Notes: generated by a model from the letters alone, not told the origin. Positions 7,987 to 15,846 are shown, counted from the stretch's first letter. The stretch: 39,783 bases of DNA from Actinomycetota bacterium (GCA_003168215.1 PMSW01000110.1:1-39783); one strand, 5' to 3'. Made by a program: numbers and translations.

Positions 7987-9387
7987 ATGAAATGCCGAAA
8001 CTTATTTGCCGTCATCTCTGCTGCCGCAGCCCTGGTCCTGGCGATTCCCGGCAATTATGCGGCGGCGGCTGCGACACCGACGGTTAACGTCGCCGAGACC
8101 ACGCCCCTTAACTTAGTCCCCGCCCTGTATGCCGGCTTCTCTATCGATCCGGCTAACCTCTGCTACGTCGTCAGCTTAGCCCAGACTGACCCGTCCTTCG
8201 TGCAGTTATTCGAGAACATGGGCCCTGGCATCTTCCGTGTCGGCGGGAATACCGGCGATACGCGCGCATCCTGGTCCACGACCGCGACAGCTTCCTGTAC
8301 ATGGAAGGGTAACGTCGTTACCCCTGCGCTGGTTGACTCCTTCTTCGCCTTTGCCCAGTCGGTCGGTTACCAGGTTATGTGGCAGGTGCCGCTGGGCAAC
8401 AATAACCTCCCCGAGGATGCCGCTGAAGCTGCCTACGTGTCAGCCATGCCCGGGCTCTATAGCATCGAAATAGGCAATGAGCCCAACTACTACTCGGATG
8501 CCTCCACCGACTACCAGACCTACATCGATGACTGGAACACGGTATATCAGGACTATAGCGGCGATGGTGGCACGGCACCGGTCAGCGGGCCGGCAGTGAG
8601 CAGTTACCAGTCCTTCTACCTCACTCCTTTCCTAACTCAGGATTCCGCGGACCTCGTTGCCCTTACCGAGCACTACTACATGGGGAAGGCAAGCGGTCAA
8701 ACTTGCGCCGATCTGCTTGAAGTCGGCAAGCTGAAAACTGTCACCGCGGCAGACGTCGCGCTTGCCAGGTCCTATAGCCTGCCGTTCATTATGAATGAGA
8801 CCAACACTTACAGTGGTGTCGGTGTGAAGGGTGTGTCTAACGCCTTCTGCTCGGCACTCTGGGCCGCCGACTACATGCTCACCGGACTGGGGAATGGCGT
8901 ACAGGGCATGTACTTCCACGGCACCGCTGACTACCCGCTGGGCAATTCCGGAGGTGCGGTCCAGTACTACACGCCCATCAATAAGAACGGCACGCCTGCA
9001 CCTGAATATTATGGGATGCTCTTCTATCATGAGATGGCCCAGGCCGGCGGAAGCCAGGTAGCCGCTACCACTGCCAGCGCACCGAACATTGACGCCTATG
9101 CAGTGGCTGGCGGCGATGGCGAACTCAGGGTTGCCCTGATTAATCGTAATGGCACCTCAAGCACAGTAACCATTCACACTACGTTAACCTATGCGCAGGC
9201 GAGCGAGATCAGTCTCAGTGCTCCATCCCTCACTTCGCTGTCCGGCGTAACTCTCGGTGGAGCGAGCGTGGCAGCCAATGGCACGTGGACTCCTGTCTCG
9301 CAGCCGGTTACGGTCAATGGAAGCACCTCAAGTATTACAATCCCCGCTAATACGGGCGTGATCGTCACCTACTCTCCCAGTGCCTGA
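7987..9387 (+). CDS. Secreted GH79-like glycoside hydrolase
   Basis: This 466-residue protein starts with a Sec signal peptide (MKCRNLFAVISAAAALVLAIP, cleavage near ANA-like YAAAAA, about 25-29). A TIM-barrel-like catalytic domain follows, with a probable acid/base E165 in EIGNEPNYY and nucleophile E271 in IMNETNTYSG. A C-terminal beta-sandwich (about 375-466) resembles the GH79 C-terminal domain. GH79 enzymes act on glucuronides of proteoglycans or arabinogalactan; the substrate here is unknown. Base use differs sharply from the neighbours (29 of 60 G+C in the line from 8761, against 41 of 60 in a katA line), and there are four TTA codons (8113, 8176, 8206, 9184). Both suggest acquisition by transfer and possible bldA-type control. 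Confidence 0.82.
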   Translation: MKCRNLFAVISAAAALVLAIPGNYAAAAATPTVNVAETTPLNLVPALYAGFSIDPANLCYVVSLAQTDPSFVQLFENMGPGIFRVGGNTGDTRASWSTTATASCTWKGNVVTPALVDSFFAFAQSVGYQVMWQVPLGNNNLPEDAAEAAYVSAMPGLYSIEIGNEPNYYSDASTDYQTYIDDWNTVYQDYSGDGGTAPVSGPAVSSYQSFYLTPFLTQDSADLVALTEHYYMGKASGQTCADLLEVGKLKTVTAADVALARSYSLPFIMNETNTYSGVGVKGVSNAFCSALWAADYMLTGLGNGVQGMYFHGTADYPLGNSGGAVQYYTPINKNGTPAPEYYGMLFYHEMAQAGGSQVAATTASAPNIDAYAVAGGDGELRVALINRNGTSSTVTIHTTLTYAQASEISLSAPSLTSLSGVTLGGASVAANGTWTPVSQPVTVNGSTSSITIPANTGVIVTYSPSA

Positions 9388-9409
9388 CCCGGATGCTGCA
9401 CAGATCGGC

Positions 9410-9433
9410 GGGGCCACGGTCCTGACCGGCCCC
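9410..9433 (+). terminator. Hairpin after the GH79-like gene
   Basis: GGGGCC (9410-9415) and GGTC (9418-9421) can pair with GACC (9424-9427) and GGCCCC (9428-9433), with a 2-base bulge. It lies 22 bases after the stop codon. There is no U-tract. Termination is inferred from position. Confidence 0.45.
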
Positions 9434-9474
9434 CAGGTCCGGCGCCCCGTATAGTGACGCCATGCGGAGTCGCG

Positions 9475-9936
9475 GTGAGCCCTAAGATCGCCACGTCGGA
9501 CGTGGTCGGGCGGCCCGAGCTTCTCGACTTCGTCCGCGGCCGCCACAAGGTCGTGCTTGTCACGGCCAAGCGGGACGGCACCCCGCAACTCTCTCCGGTA
9601 ACAGCCGGGCTGGACGCCGTCGGCCGCGTCGTGATCGCCACCTATCCCGAGCGTGCAAAGACCCGCAACGCCCGGCGCGACCCAGAGGTCAGCCTCCTCG
9701 TCCTCTCCGATGCCTGGAACGGCCCCTGGGTGCAGGTCAGCGGCAGCGCCGAGGTACTCGATCTGCCCGAGGCACTCGATCCGCTTGTCGACTACTTCCG
9801 CGCGATCGCCGGCGAGCACGATGACTGGGATGAGTACCGGGCTGCCATGCAGCGTCAGGGCAAGGCGCTCATTCGGGTAACGATCGAGCGCTGGGGGCCG
9901 ATCGCCACGGGCGGATTCCCGGCGCGCCTCGCCTGA
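9475..9936 (+). CDS. PPOX-class, probably F420-dependent oxidoreductase
   Basis: This 153-residue protein has the split-barrel flavin/F420-binding fold: HKVVLVTAKRDGTPQLSPVTAGLD, then VVIATYPERAKTRNARRDPEVSLLVL, and a late WDEYRAAMQRQGKALIRVTIERWG. This pattern is typical of the actinobacterial PPOX-class F420-dependent family, which reduces small substrates using F420H2. The GTG at 9475 is preferred because GGAG (9466-9469) lies 5 bases upstream; an earlier GTG at 9454 lacks an SD. Its last 68 bases overlap the convergent MFS gene on the other strand. Family is fairly sure; cofactor and substrate are inferred. Confidence 0.85.
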   Translation: MSPKIATSDVVGRPELLDFVRGRHKVVLVTAKRDGTPQLSPVTAGLDAVGRVVIATYPERAKTRNARRDPEVSLLVLSDAWNGPWVQVSGSAEVLDLPEALDPLVDYFRAIAGEHDDWDEYRAAMQRQGKALIRVTIERWGPIATGGFPARLA

Positions 9937-11143
9937 GCGGCGGTAGTGATCTGCTGACCAGGACTATTGCCGAGCACGCCACGATCGCCAGGCCCGGTCC
10001 GGCAAGTGCCCAGCGGATCCCCGCCGCGGCAGCCACGCCGGCGACGAGGAAGGCCCCCGCGGGCACGAAGCCCATGAATCCGGCGTTATATGCGCTGAGC
10101 GCGTGCCCGCGCTGCGCAGCTGACGTGGCCTGCTGTACGTAGACGGTCGCGCTGACGGCGAAGAGCTGGGTAGCCCCGCCGAGCACGATCATGGTCAGGT
10201 CGTAAGCCCAGACCACGGGCATGACGGCGGCAACGGATTCCGCGATGCCGAACACGGCAGCCCAGACGAGGAACTCAGATTTGCCCGGATCCTTGCGGCG
10301 GGAGGAGTAGTAGTTCCCGCTGATCCCGCCGACGGCCATGAACGTGCCGAGCAGGCCGAACCCGACGGAGCCCAGATGAAATACCCTGGTGGCCATCAGC
10401 GGGTTGGTGACCCCGAACTGGAGCCCGAAGCCGCCGAGCAGCAAGGCCGTGACCACGGCTGCCTGGATGCCGCGCGGCAGGTCAAGCACCCAGCGGAAGC
10501 GCCTCGCCTGAACGAGTGCCCGGTCAGCGGCCGGCCCGTGCCTGACGTCCCCGGACAAGCAGCCCAGGACCACGATCACGCCGAGGAACGAGGCGGCATC
10601 CGCGAAGAACACCGCGGTCTCCCCGCTAGCGGCAATGATGACACCGGCCAGCCCCGGTCCGGTGATCTTGGCCAGGCCGGTGACCGTGGCGTACAGGGAG
10701 GTTCCGCGGCGTAGCTCGGCCGGGCCCACGAGGTCGAGCATGAACGTCTGGCGAGCCGGGACGTCGACGGCCTGGACGCAGCCGATGGCGAACGAAAGCA
10801 GCACGAGATACCAGACGGTCATCCATCCCGCCAGCAAGGGAATCCCGAGCGCGAGCGATCCGGCGGCCTGCAGTGCCTGGGTGACGATCACGACCCGGGC
10901 CGCGCGCCGCCGCCCCACGATCGTCCCGGCCCGGCGGCTGAACAGGAGCATCGGCAGGAACTGGGCCGCGACTACCTCGGACAGCACGACTGCGTCACCA
11001 TGCGCGATGTGCAGCGTCAGCCAGTAGAGCGCCGTGTATCCCATCATGGTGCCGACAATGGACACCACCTGCGCCCCGGCGTACCAGCGGTAGCCGGCGC
11101 TCGCAACGCCACCGTGCGGGTGCCGGTCCCGGTTCGCGTCCAT
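9869..11143 (-). CDS. MFS transporter (MFS_3/EntS-like)
   Basis: This 424-residue protein has 10-12 hydrophobic helices and resembles the MFS_3 group of exporters: an N-terminal YRWYAGAQVVSIVGTMMGYTALYW, the loop RRAGTIVGRRRAARVV, and helix-4 region DVPARQTFMLDLVG. Members export siderophores or macrolides; the substrate here is unknown. Its ATG at 11143 shares one base with the stop of the upstream Ros/MucR-finger gene (TGATG), so the two are in one operon and translationally coupled. The C-terminal tail of about 22 residues overlaps the PPOX gene in antisense. Confidence 0.9.
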   Translation of the reverse strand: MDANRDRHPHGGVASAGYRWYAGAQVVSIVGTMMGYTALYWLTLHIAHGDAVVLSEVVAAQFLPMLLFSRRAGTIVGRRRAARVVIVTQALQAAGSLALGIPLLAGWMTVWYLVLLSFAIGCVQAVDVPARQTFMLDLVGPAELRRGTSLYATVTGLAKITGPGLAGVIIAASGETAVFFADAASFLGVIVVLGCLSGDVRHGPAADRALVQARRFRWVLDLPRGIQAAVVTALLLGGFGLQFGVTNPLMATRVFHLGSVGFGLLGTFMAVGGISGNYYSSRRKDPGKSEFLVWAAVFGIAESVAAVMPVVWAYDLTMIVLGGATQLFAVSATVYVQQATSAAQRGHALSAYNAGFMGFVPAGAFLVAGVAAAAGIRWALAGPGLAIVACSAIVLVSRSLPPLRRGAPGIRPWRSAPSARSLPE

Positions 11144-12363
11144 CAACGTCCCCCGTCATTCCTAGCGCCCGCGATGCGATTTTCCGGCAAGCCCGGCGAA
11201 CCGGCAAGCCCGGCGAAAGAGAAACGGCGCAGCCAGCCGGCTGGCCGTCCGGCATCGGGGGCCAGGGCACCGGAGGCCAGGGCGCCGGGGGCCAGGGCAC
11301 CGGAGGCCCGGCGGAGCCATGATTGCGGCTGCCCCGATTCCGCGGCCATCGCCTGCCAGGTCCACCCGTCGGCTCTGCGCCTGGCGACGTAGTCGGCCAT
11401 GCAGTCGAAGCCCATGCTGGCCGCGACCAGCGCCGCGCGCTGACTCGCCGAATGCCGCTTGCCGGCGTGGGCAACCCTGGTCAGTCCGTGGCGGCGCAGC
11501 GCAGTCTCGACGGCATGGTTCGACATCCCCATCTCAACGGCAATGGCGTGCACTGTCCGGTGCTGCACGATGTGTCGTTCCTGCAAATAGGCAGCCACGT
11601 CCGCAAAGCCCAGCCCGGTCAGTGCCGGAAGCCACCTGGCGTCCCATTTGCCGGAGCGCCCCAGCCGCGCCGCGGCGGCCGCCGCGGGATCGGCGCGGCC
11701 GAGATGACGGGACAGCCAGTCCTTGTGCAGTCCCGCCTCGCGGCTGATCTCGGTCAGGCTGGCGCCTTGCCCGACGCGGGCGAGGACGAGGGACCCGATG
11801 TCCGGGTACCCCTGCCGCCGGGCCGCGGCGGCAGCGACCGTGGCGAGGCGCCGGTCGGCGCGTTCCCGGTTCGCCTGAGCGGTGACGGCGGGCGGGATCG
11901 CCGCCAGCGCCCGAGCGGCCTTCCTGCGCCGCTGCTCAGGAATGCGGCGGCCCCTGGCGGCTGCCGCGGCATCCCGCGTCAGTTCCCCGCCGCGCGCCCG
12001 CTCCCTGCCCGCGGCGCTGCCCGCACGGATCGCGGGCTCGAAGACCAGGCGGGATGCGAGTGCGGCAGCCCGGAGCTTGCGGGTTTCCGGCCCTTCCAGC
12101 GGCTGGCCGCGTTCCAGCCCGAATGCCTCGCAGTAGGCCTCTTTGGTCCAGCCGTGCGCTTTCAGGTGAGCCGTGACGGAGCGAAGCCACCGGCCGCAAA
12201 GATGGCAGGCGACCCGTGAGTCATCGGCGATGACCTCGCCGATCGGCGCGTAGAACGGCGTGCCGTCAGCCAGCACCCCGGCGACAGGCCGCGCCACGCG
12301 CCGGGCTCGCCGTGGCGTGCCGGGCGCGGACCCGGCTGCCGGGCTGATCATCTCGACGGACAC
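11143..12363 (-). CDS. Ros/MucR-type zinc finger protein with three HTH-like repeats
   Basis: This 406-residue protein carries a C2H2 finger with the bacterial Ros/MucR spacing: C53-x2-C56-x9-H66-x3-H70, followed by YCEAFGL. The rest holds three related units of about 38-44 residues (185-222, 251-294, 317-353), each G(Y/F)-x-D followed by helix-turn-helix-like A-x-E-x-G and a tryptophan- or arginine-rich helix. A short pentapeptide repeat (GALAP/GALAS/GALAP, about 355-369) follows. Alpha-proteobacterial MucR is only about 140 residues, so this is a much longer variant. GTG start with GGAAGG 6 bases upstream. It probably binds DNA and may regulate the coupled MFS gene; this is inferred. Confidence 0.75.
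   Translation of the reverse strand: MSVEMISPAAGSAPGTPRRARRVARPVAGVLADGTPFYAPIGEVIADDSRVACHLCGRWLRSVTAHLKAHGWTKEAYCEAFGLERGQPLEGPETRKLRAAALASRLVFEPAIRAGSAAGRERARGGELTRDAAAAARGRRIPEQRRRKAARALAAIPPAVTAQANRERADRRLATVAAAAARRQGYPDIGSLVLARVGQGASLTEISREAGLHKDWLSRHLGRADPAAAAAARLGRSGKWDARWLPALTGLGFADVAAYLQERHIVQHRTVHAIAVEMGMSNHAVETALRRHGLTRVAHAGKRHSASQRAALVAASMGFDCMADYVARRRADGWTWQAMAAESGQPQSWLRRASGALAPGALASGALAPDAGRPAGWLRRFSFAGLAGSPGLPENRIAGARNDGGR
11262..11306. repeat. Three 15-bp tandem repeats inside the MucR-finger gene
   Basis: Units at 11262-11276, 11277-11291 and 11292-11306 (ccagggcaccggagg, one copy with two substitutions) encode the GALAP/S pentapeptides on the minus strand. In-frame 15-bp units can expand or contract without breaking the gene. 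Confidence 0.85.
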
Positions 12364-12459
12364 GACCGGCCTTCCTCGCGGAGACCTCGCTAGCTAGTCA
12401 CAATGAGACTACGCGCATAGCTATTGCCCGTCACGAGAATCCGTCCTGTCCGGTACGCA

Positions 12460-12493
12460 GGAGGGGCCGCGCTCTTGTGAGCGCGGCCCCTCC
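12460..12493 (-). terminator. Perfect 15-bp hairpin terminator
   Basis: Arms 12460-12474 and 12479-12493 (GGAGGGGCCGCGCTC and its complement) pair perfectly around TTGT. It lies about 75 bases past the stop of the GH26-like gene on the minus strand and upstream of the MucR-finger gene, so it should end the glycosidase transcript and separate the two units. Confidence 0.85.
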
Positions 12494-12566
12494 CGCCGGG
12501 ACAAACCCCTATCGCTGCCTCTGCTATGCCGCGCGGCCACCTTCGCCGGCGCGCGGCAGTCTTACC

Positions 12567-13967
12567 TCACGGGGCATTGATCGTCAGCGGTGCCTCTGCC
12601 GTACCGCTGCCGTTCGCGTTGCTTGCCACGACCAGGACCCGATAGCTCCCGGCCGGCTCGCGCTGCCCGGAACCGTTGTAGCCGTAATACTGGATCCTGA
12701 GATTGCCGGCGGCATGCGCCGGCCGGGTGAGCGTGCGCACCACCGTGCCCTCGCTGTTGAGGACCAGGATGGTCACGTCCGACGCCTGAAGGATCCTGAA
12801 GGTGATAGTGGCGTGGTTCTGGCCGCTCGCCGTGACCGCCGCCGGGCTCAGCGCAAGCCCGGTGACCCCGGGGAGGCTGTTCGGCGGTGTGATCGGGGAG
12901 GTCGTCGGGGTCGGGGTCGGGGTTGGCTTCGGGGTCGGGGTGGGGGTCGGGTTGGGCTTCGGGGATCCGATGCCATTCTGGATATCGGACTCGGTGACGA
13001 TGCCGCGCCATGCCGTGGCGGAGGCCGTGTCAGTGATCGTCAGGTTGGGGGTACCTGGCGGCGTGGAGTCGAACAGGGTGCCGAACAAGGCGCCGCTCTT
13101 CATCAGGTAGTCGCCGACCGCGGTCAGCCACGCCGGACGTCCGGCGAGGTCCGTTACGCCGAACTCGGCGAACCCGAACGGAAGCCCGGCGGACTTGGAC
13201 GCCGCGATTGCCGGCGCCAGGAACTGCGCGGGAGGTGTCAGCTGACGGGCGCCTGGCGGGTAGGCATCCCAGGCCAGGGTGCTGATGATCCCGCCGCCGG
13301 GCAGGTAGTCGTGCCAGTCGCGGTGCGAGGCGGGCCTGAGGTCATAGGCCATCAGGATCAGGGTCGAGCGGAGGTACGGGTTGTTCGCCGCGTTGGCGAG
13401 CGCGACAACATGCGCCCATGCCGCCCGGTAGGCGGCCGCGGTGTACTGGCCGGTAGCGATGTGCTCCTCGGGCTCGTGGTTGAGGGAGTAGTAGATCGTG
13501 TGCCCTCTGGGAGCTGTGTCGAAGAAGTGCGAGAGCACCGCGTTGTCCGCACCCGAGAGAATCGCGCCCGGGTCGGCGTTGAAGCTCACGATCACTGCTG
13601 ACTTGTTGGCAGCAGGCAGGCCCGTGGTCCAGGCGTTGGCCTTGGGCAGCCCGGTGTAGTACACCCGGACGATCCCCAGGCGGCCGAACTGGGCCGTGTC
13701 GCGCGTGAGGTCAGCCTGGCTCGGGATCGAGGCTCCCATCAGCGGCGCGGCGCTGCTGTCCGCCACCGGCAGTGCGGTTTGCTTCCCGCCGCCGAAGGTC
13801 AGCGCTCCGCCGCCGAACGTGATTGCGGCTGCCACCAGCGCGGTGACAGCCCCGAGCACTACTACCAAGAACGTCCGTGATGTTCTGGTGCTTTTCCATG
13901 ATCTGGCTCTGGCAACCGCCTGCCAAGACTGACCTGCGGTGTGCCGGCCGTGGGGCGAGCGCTCCAC
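12567..13967 (-). CDS. Secreted GH26-like glycosidase with PT linker and C-terminal Ig-like domain
   Basis: This 466-residue protein has a basic N-terminus and one hydrophobic segment (33-50) that acts as signal anchor or long signal peptide. The catalytic domain (about 76-325) is clan-A-like: probable acid/base E165 in SLNHEPEEHI and nucleophile E268 in GFAEFG, the pairing seen in GH26-type mannanase-fold domains. A Pro-Thr linker (about 336-362) leads to a FlgD/Ig-like domain (about 368-466) ending NGSGTAEAPLTINAP. GTG start with AGGAGAGGAG six bases upstream. A c-di-AMP riboswitch lies immediately before this SD, so expression should follow c-di-AMP levels. The substrate is unknown; the family call is by motif only. 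Confidence 0.8.
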   Translation of the reverse strand: MERSPHGRHTAGQSWQAVARARSWKSTRTSRTFLVVVLGAVTALVAAAITFGGGALTFGGGKQTALPVADSSAAPLMGASIPSQADLTRDTAQFGRLGIVRVYYTGLPKANAWTTGLPAANKSAVIVSFNADPGAILSGADNAVLSHFFDTAPRGHTIYYSLNHEPEEHIATGQYTAAAYRAAWAHVVALANAANNPYLRSTLILMAYDLRPASHRDWHDYLPGGGIISTLAWDAYPPGARQLTPPAQFLAPAIAASKSAGLPFGFAEFGVTDLAGRPAWLTAVGDYLMKSGALFGTLFDSTPPGTPNLTITDTASATAWRGIVTESDIQNGIGSPKPNPTPTPTPKPTPTPTPTTSPITPPNSLPGVTGLALSPAAVTASGQNHATITFRILQASDVTILVLNSEGTVVRTLTRPAHAAGNLRIQYYGYNGSGQREPAGSYRVLVVASNANGSGTAEAPLTINAP

Positions 13968-13973
13968 GTCGAA

Positions 13974-13983
13974 CTCCTCTCCT
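13974..13983 (-). promoter_or_regulatory. Ribosome binding site of the GH26-like gene, next to riboswitch P1
   Basis: AGGAGAGGAG on the minus strand ends 6 bases before the GTG at 13967 and begins only 3 bases after the 3' strand of the riboswitch P1 stem. This closeness allows ligand binding to affect ribosome access; no intrinsic terminator is visible between them. Confidence 0.8.
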
Positions 13984-13986
13984 AGG

Positions 13987-14118
13987 CCGCCTACCGGGTT
14001 AGCTGACGGGTTCGGGCCGGAGGAGCCCTACGGCGGGCCGTTCGCGCAGACACGGTCCGCCGATTCACCCCGGGGAACATGGGTCCCCGGCTCTCTGGCC
14101 GTACCAGAGACTCGGCGG
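13987..14118 (-). ncRNA. c-di-AMP riboswitch (ydaO-yuaA type)
   Basis: Read on the minus strand, this leader has the hallmarks of the actinobacterial ydaO class: 5' CCGCCGAGTC, a hairpin CTCTGG/CCAGAG, the conserved GGGGTGAATCGGCG, and near the 3' end CCCGAACCCGTCAGC followed by TAACCCGGTAGGCGG. The 5' CCGCC (14118-14114) and 3' GGCGG (13991-13987) close the P1 stem. Known members sense c-di-AMP and mostly switch genes off when it is high. In Streptomyces they precede wall hydrolases such as resuscitation-promoting factors. Here it controls the GH26-like glycosidase. Class is sure from sequence; direction of switching is inferred. Confidence 0.92.
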
Positions 14119-14385
14119 GTTTGCTGCTTGTCTTGGGGTTGGTGGCAGCAACGGGGTATCAGCGTTGGACGTTAACGGAATTGAGACCTGTGGGTGGCCA
14201 TAACGACAGAATTTTGGCATTGGCGAGTCGTCTTCGCCGATCGCCCAGGTCGCCCGATCTCGCCGTTAGCGGGTCATCTGCAATGCCATTTGCCCTGGTC
14301 AACACATATTACGATACGGTAACTCAGCTAGGGCGGATGACCACGAGAGCCATGAAATTCCCCGGGCAGCTGGAATCATGGGGAC
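14119..14385. other. Non-coding remainder between riboswitch and methyltransferase gene
   Basis: The gap between divergent genes is 418 bases, of which the leftmost third is the riboswitch and its SD. This remainder must hold the riboswitch promoter and the methyltransferase promoter. I see an 8-bp palindrome CGTTAACG near 14169 and a possible -35/-10 pair TTGCCC/GATACG (17-base spacer, near 14289-14317), both weak. An open frame at 14079-14591 (+) runs antisense to the riboswitch and into the methyltransferase, and is not supported as a gene. Confidence 0.5.
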
Positions 14386-15195
14386 ATGCCACAGCCCAGC
14401 AAGACCTACTTGCACGGCCACCACGACAGTGTGCTGCGGTCTCACCGATGGCGGACCGTGGAGAACTCCGCTGCCTATCTTCTCCCGTGGCTGACGCCCG
14501 CGGCAGACGTGCTCGATGTCGGCTGCGGCCCTGGCACGATAACCGTCGGACTGGCCGGCCAGGTGCCAGCGGGCCGGGTGGTCGGGATTGACGCCGCCGC
14601 GGAGGCCCTGGCCGATGCCAGCGCGGAGGCGGCGCGCCGGAACCAGCGCAATGTCACTTTCGAGGCCGGCGACGCAGGTCACCTTCGCTTTGACGACGCG
14701 GCCTTCGACATCGTGCACGCGCACCAGGTGCTGCAGCACCTGGCCGACCCGGTGGCCGCGCTTGCCGAAATGCGGCGGGTCTGTCGGCCGGGCGGCGTCG
14801 TCGCCGCGCGAGACGGCGATTACGGCGGTTTTCTCTGGTTTCCCGAAGATCCGGAGCTCGCGGAGTGGCGAACCCTCTACCAGCGGGTGGCGAGGGCAAT
14901 CGGCGGCGAGCCTGACGCAGGCCGGCGCATGCTCGCCTGGGCCCGTTCCGCTGGTTTCACTGACATCCGTGCATCTGCCAGCGTGTGGTTGTTCGCCACC
15001 CAAGATGAACGCAGCTGGTGGGGCGGAATGTGGTCGGACCGGGTGACGCAATCGGCGTTCGCGGAACACGCCGTCGGGCACGGCCTCGCCACCCGGGAGG
15101 ACCTGCAGCGCATGGCCGGGGCATGGCACCGGTGGGCGTCCAGTGACGATGGCTGGTTCCTCATCCCGCACGGCGAGATCCTCTGCCGGGCGTGA
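14386..15195 (+). CDS. Class I SAM-dependent methyltransferase (UbiE-like)
   Basis: This 269-residue protein has a complete class I Rossmann methyltransferase domain: motif I VLDVGCGPGTITVGLAG (about 42-58), motif II acidic VVGIDAAAEAL, motif III EAGDAGHLRFDDAAFDIVHA and motif post-III RRVCRPGGVVAA. A C-terminal helical part (about 165-269) completes a length typical of the Methyltransf_11/25 group. The substrate cannot be told; this family methylates small metabolites such as quinones or natural products. The start fits the family N-terminus (YLHGHHDSVLRSHRWRT), although the SD is weak. It converges with the next methyltransferase 15 bases away. Confidence 0.88.
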   Translation: MPQPSKTYLHGHHDSVLRSHRWRTVENSAAYLLPWLTPAADVLDVGCGPGTITVGLAGQVPAGRVVGIDAAAEALADASAEAARRNQRNVTFEAGDAGHLRFDDAAFDIVHAHQVLQHLADPVAALAEMRRVCRPGGVVAARDGDYGGFLWFPEDPELAEWRTLYQRVARAIGGEPDAGRRMLAWARSAGFTDIRASASVWLFATQDERSWWGGMWSDRVTQSAFAEHAVGHGLATREDLQRMAGAWHRWASSDDGWFLIPHGEILCRA

Positions 15196-15210
15196 CCCGC
15201 TCGCCGGCCC

Positions 15211-15846
15211 TCAGGCCTCGCGGAAGGTGAAGAGCGGCTCAGCGGGCAGCCCGGCGTCCGGGGCAACGCGGAGCCGGCTGACCCCGACGCTGACCATGGT
15301 GCTGGTCGCAAGCGCATCGAACGCCACCTCGTCGAAGCCGCTCGCGCTGAACCAGGCCCGGATGTCCGGGGTCAGATCCGGAGCCCGGCGATGGCGGGTC
15401 CAGATGACGGTGGCGCCGGCGGAGCAGAGGGCAGGTGCTGCTGCCACGGTGCGCTGGATGTCCCTGGCGCTGATGTTGCCGAATATCCCGCAGAGCAGCA
15501 GCACGTCAGCAGGCAGCACGTCAGCGAACTGGCCCGCCCTGCTCGCGTCAGCCTGGCGGACCTCGACCTGCGCCAGCCCTGCCCCGGCGGCGCTGCGCCT
15601 CGCCGCCGCGGCGTTGCGCTCGTCGGATTCGATCAGGACTGCGGACACGTCGCGGCGGCGAGGATGATCGGGCAGCACGCCGATGACGTCACGACCCTGG
15701 CCAGCGCAGAGACTGACCAGCCGGACCGGCCCGGCCGGGGCCGCCTCCAGTGCCTGCCGCAGGTGCGCACGGACCCGTTCCAGTCGCGTGGTGAGCGATG
15801 ACGACGGATCGTCGTAGGCCGAGTGCCATTCCGCCCAGTCCTTCAC
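15211..15846 (-). CDS. Class I SAM-dependent methyltransferase-like protein
   Basis: This 211-residue protein has a Rossmann glycine motif LVSLCAGQGRDVIGVL (about 42-57), an acidic strand end SAVLIESD, QADAS, and a late VIWTRHRRAPDLTP. It matches a family of actinobacterial SAM methyltransferase-like proteins that begin DWAEWHSAYDDP. Function and substrate are unknown. GTG start, with AGGATGG just upstream. It converges with the preceding methyltransferase and diverges from the APH gene. The fold call is good; the activity is inferred. Confidence 0.8.
   Translation of the reverse strand: MKDWAEWHSAYDDPSSSLTTRLERVRAHLRQALEAAPAGPVRLVSLCAGQGRDVIGVLPDHPRRRDVSAVLIESDERNAAAARRSAAGAGLAQVEVRQADASRAGQFADVLPADVLLLCGIFGNISARDIQRTVAAAPALCSAGATVIWTRHRRAPDLTPDIRAWFSASGFDEVAFDALATSTMVSVGVSRLRVAPDAGLPAEPLFTFREA

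Noticed and set aside
14079-14591. Open frame of 170 codons on the plus strand
   Set aside because: It runs antisense to the riboswitch and overlaps the methyltransferase start in another frame; its composition is not protein-like after the first 70 residues.
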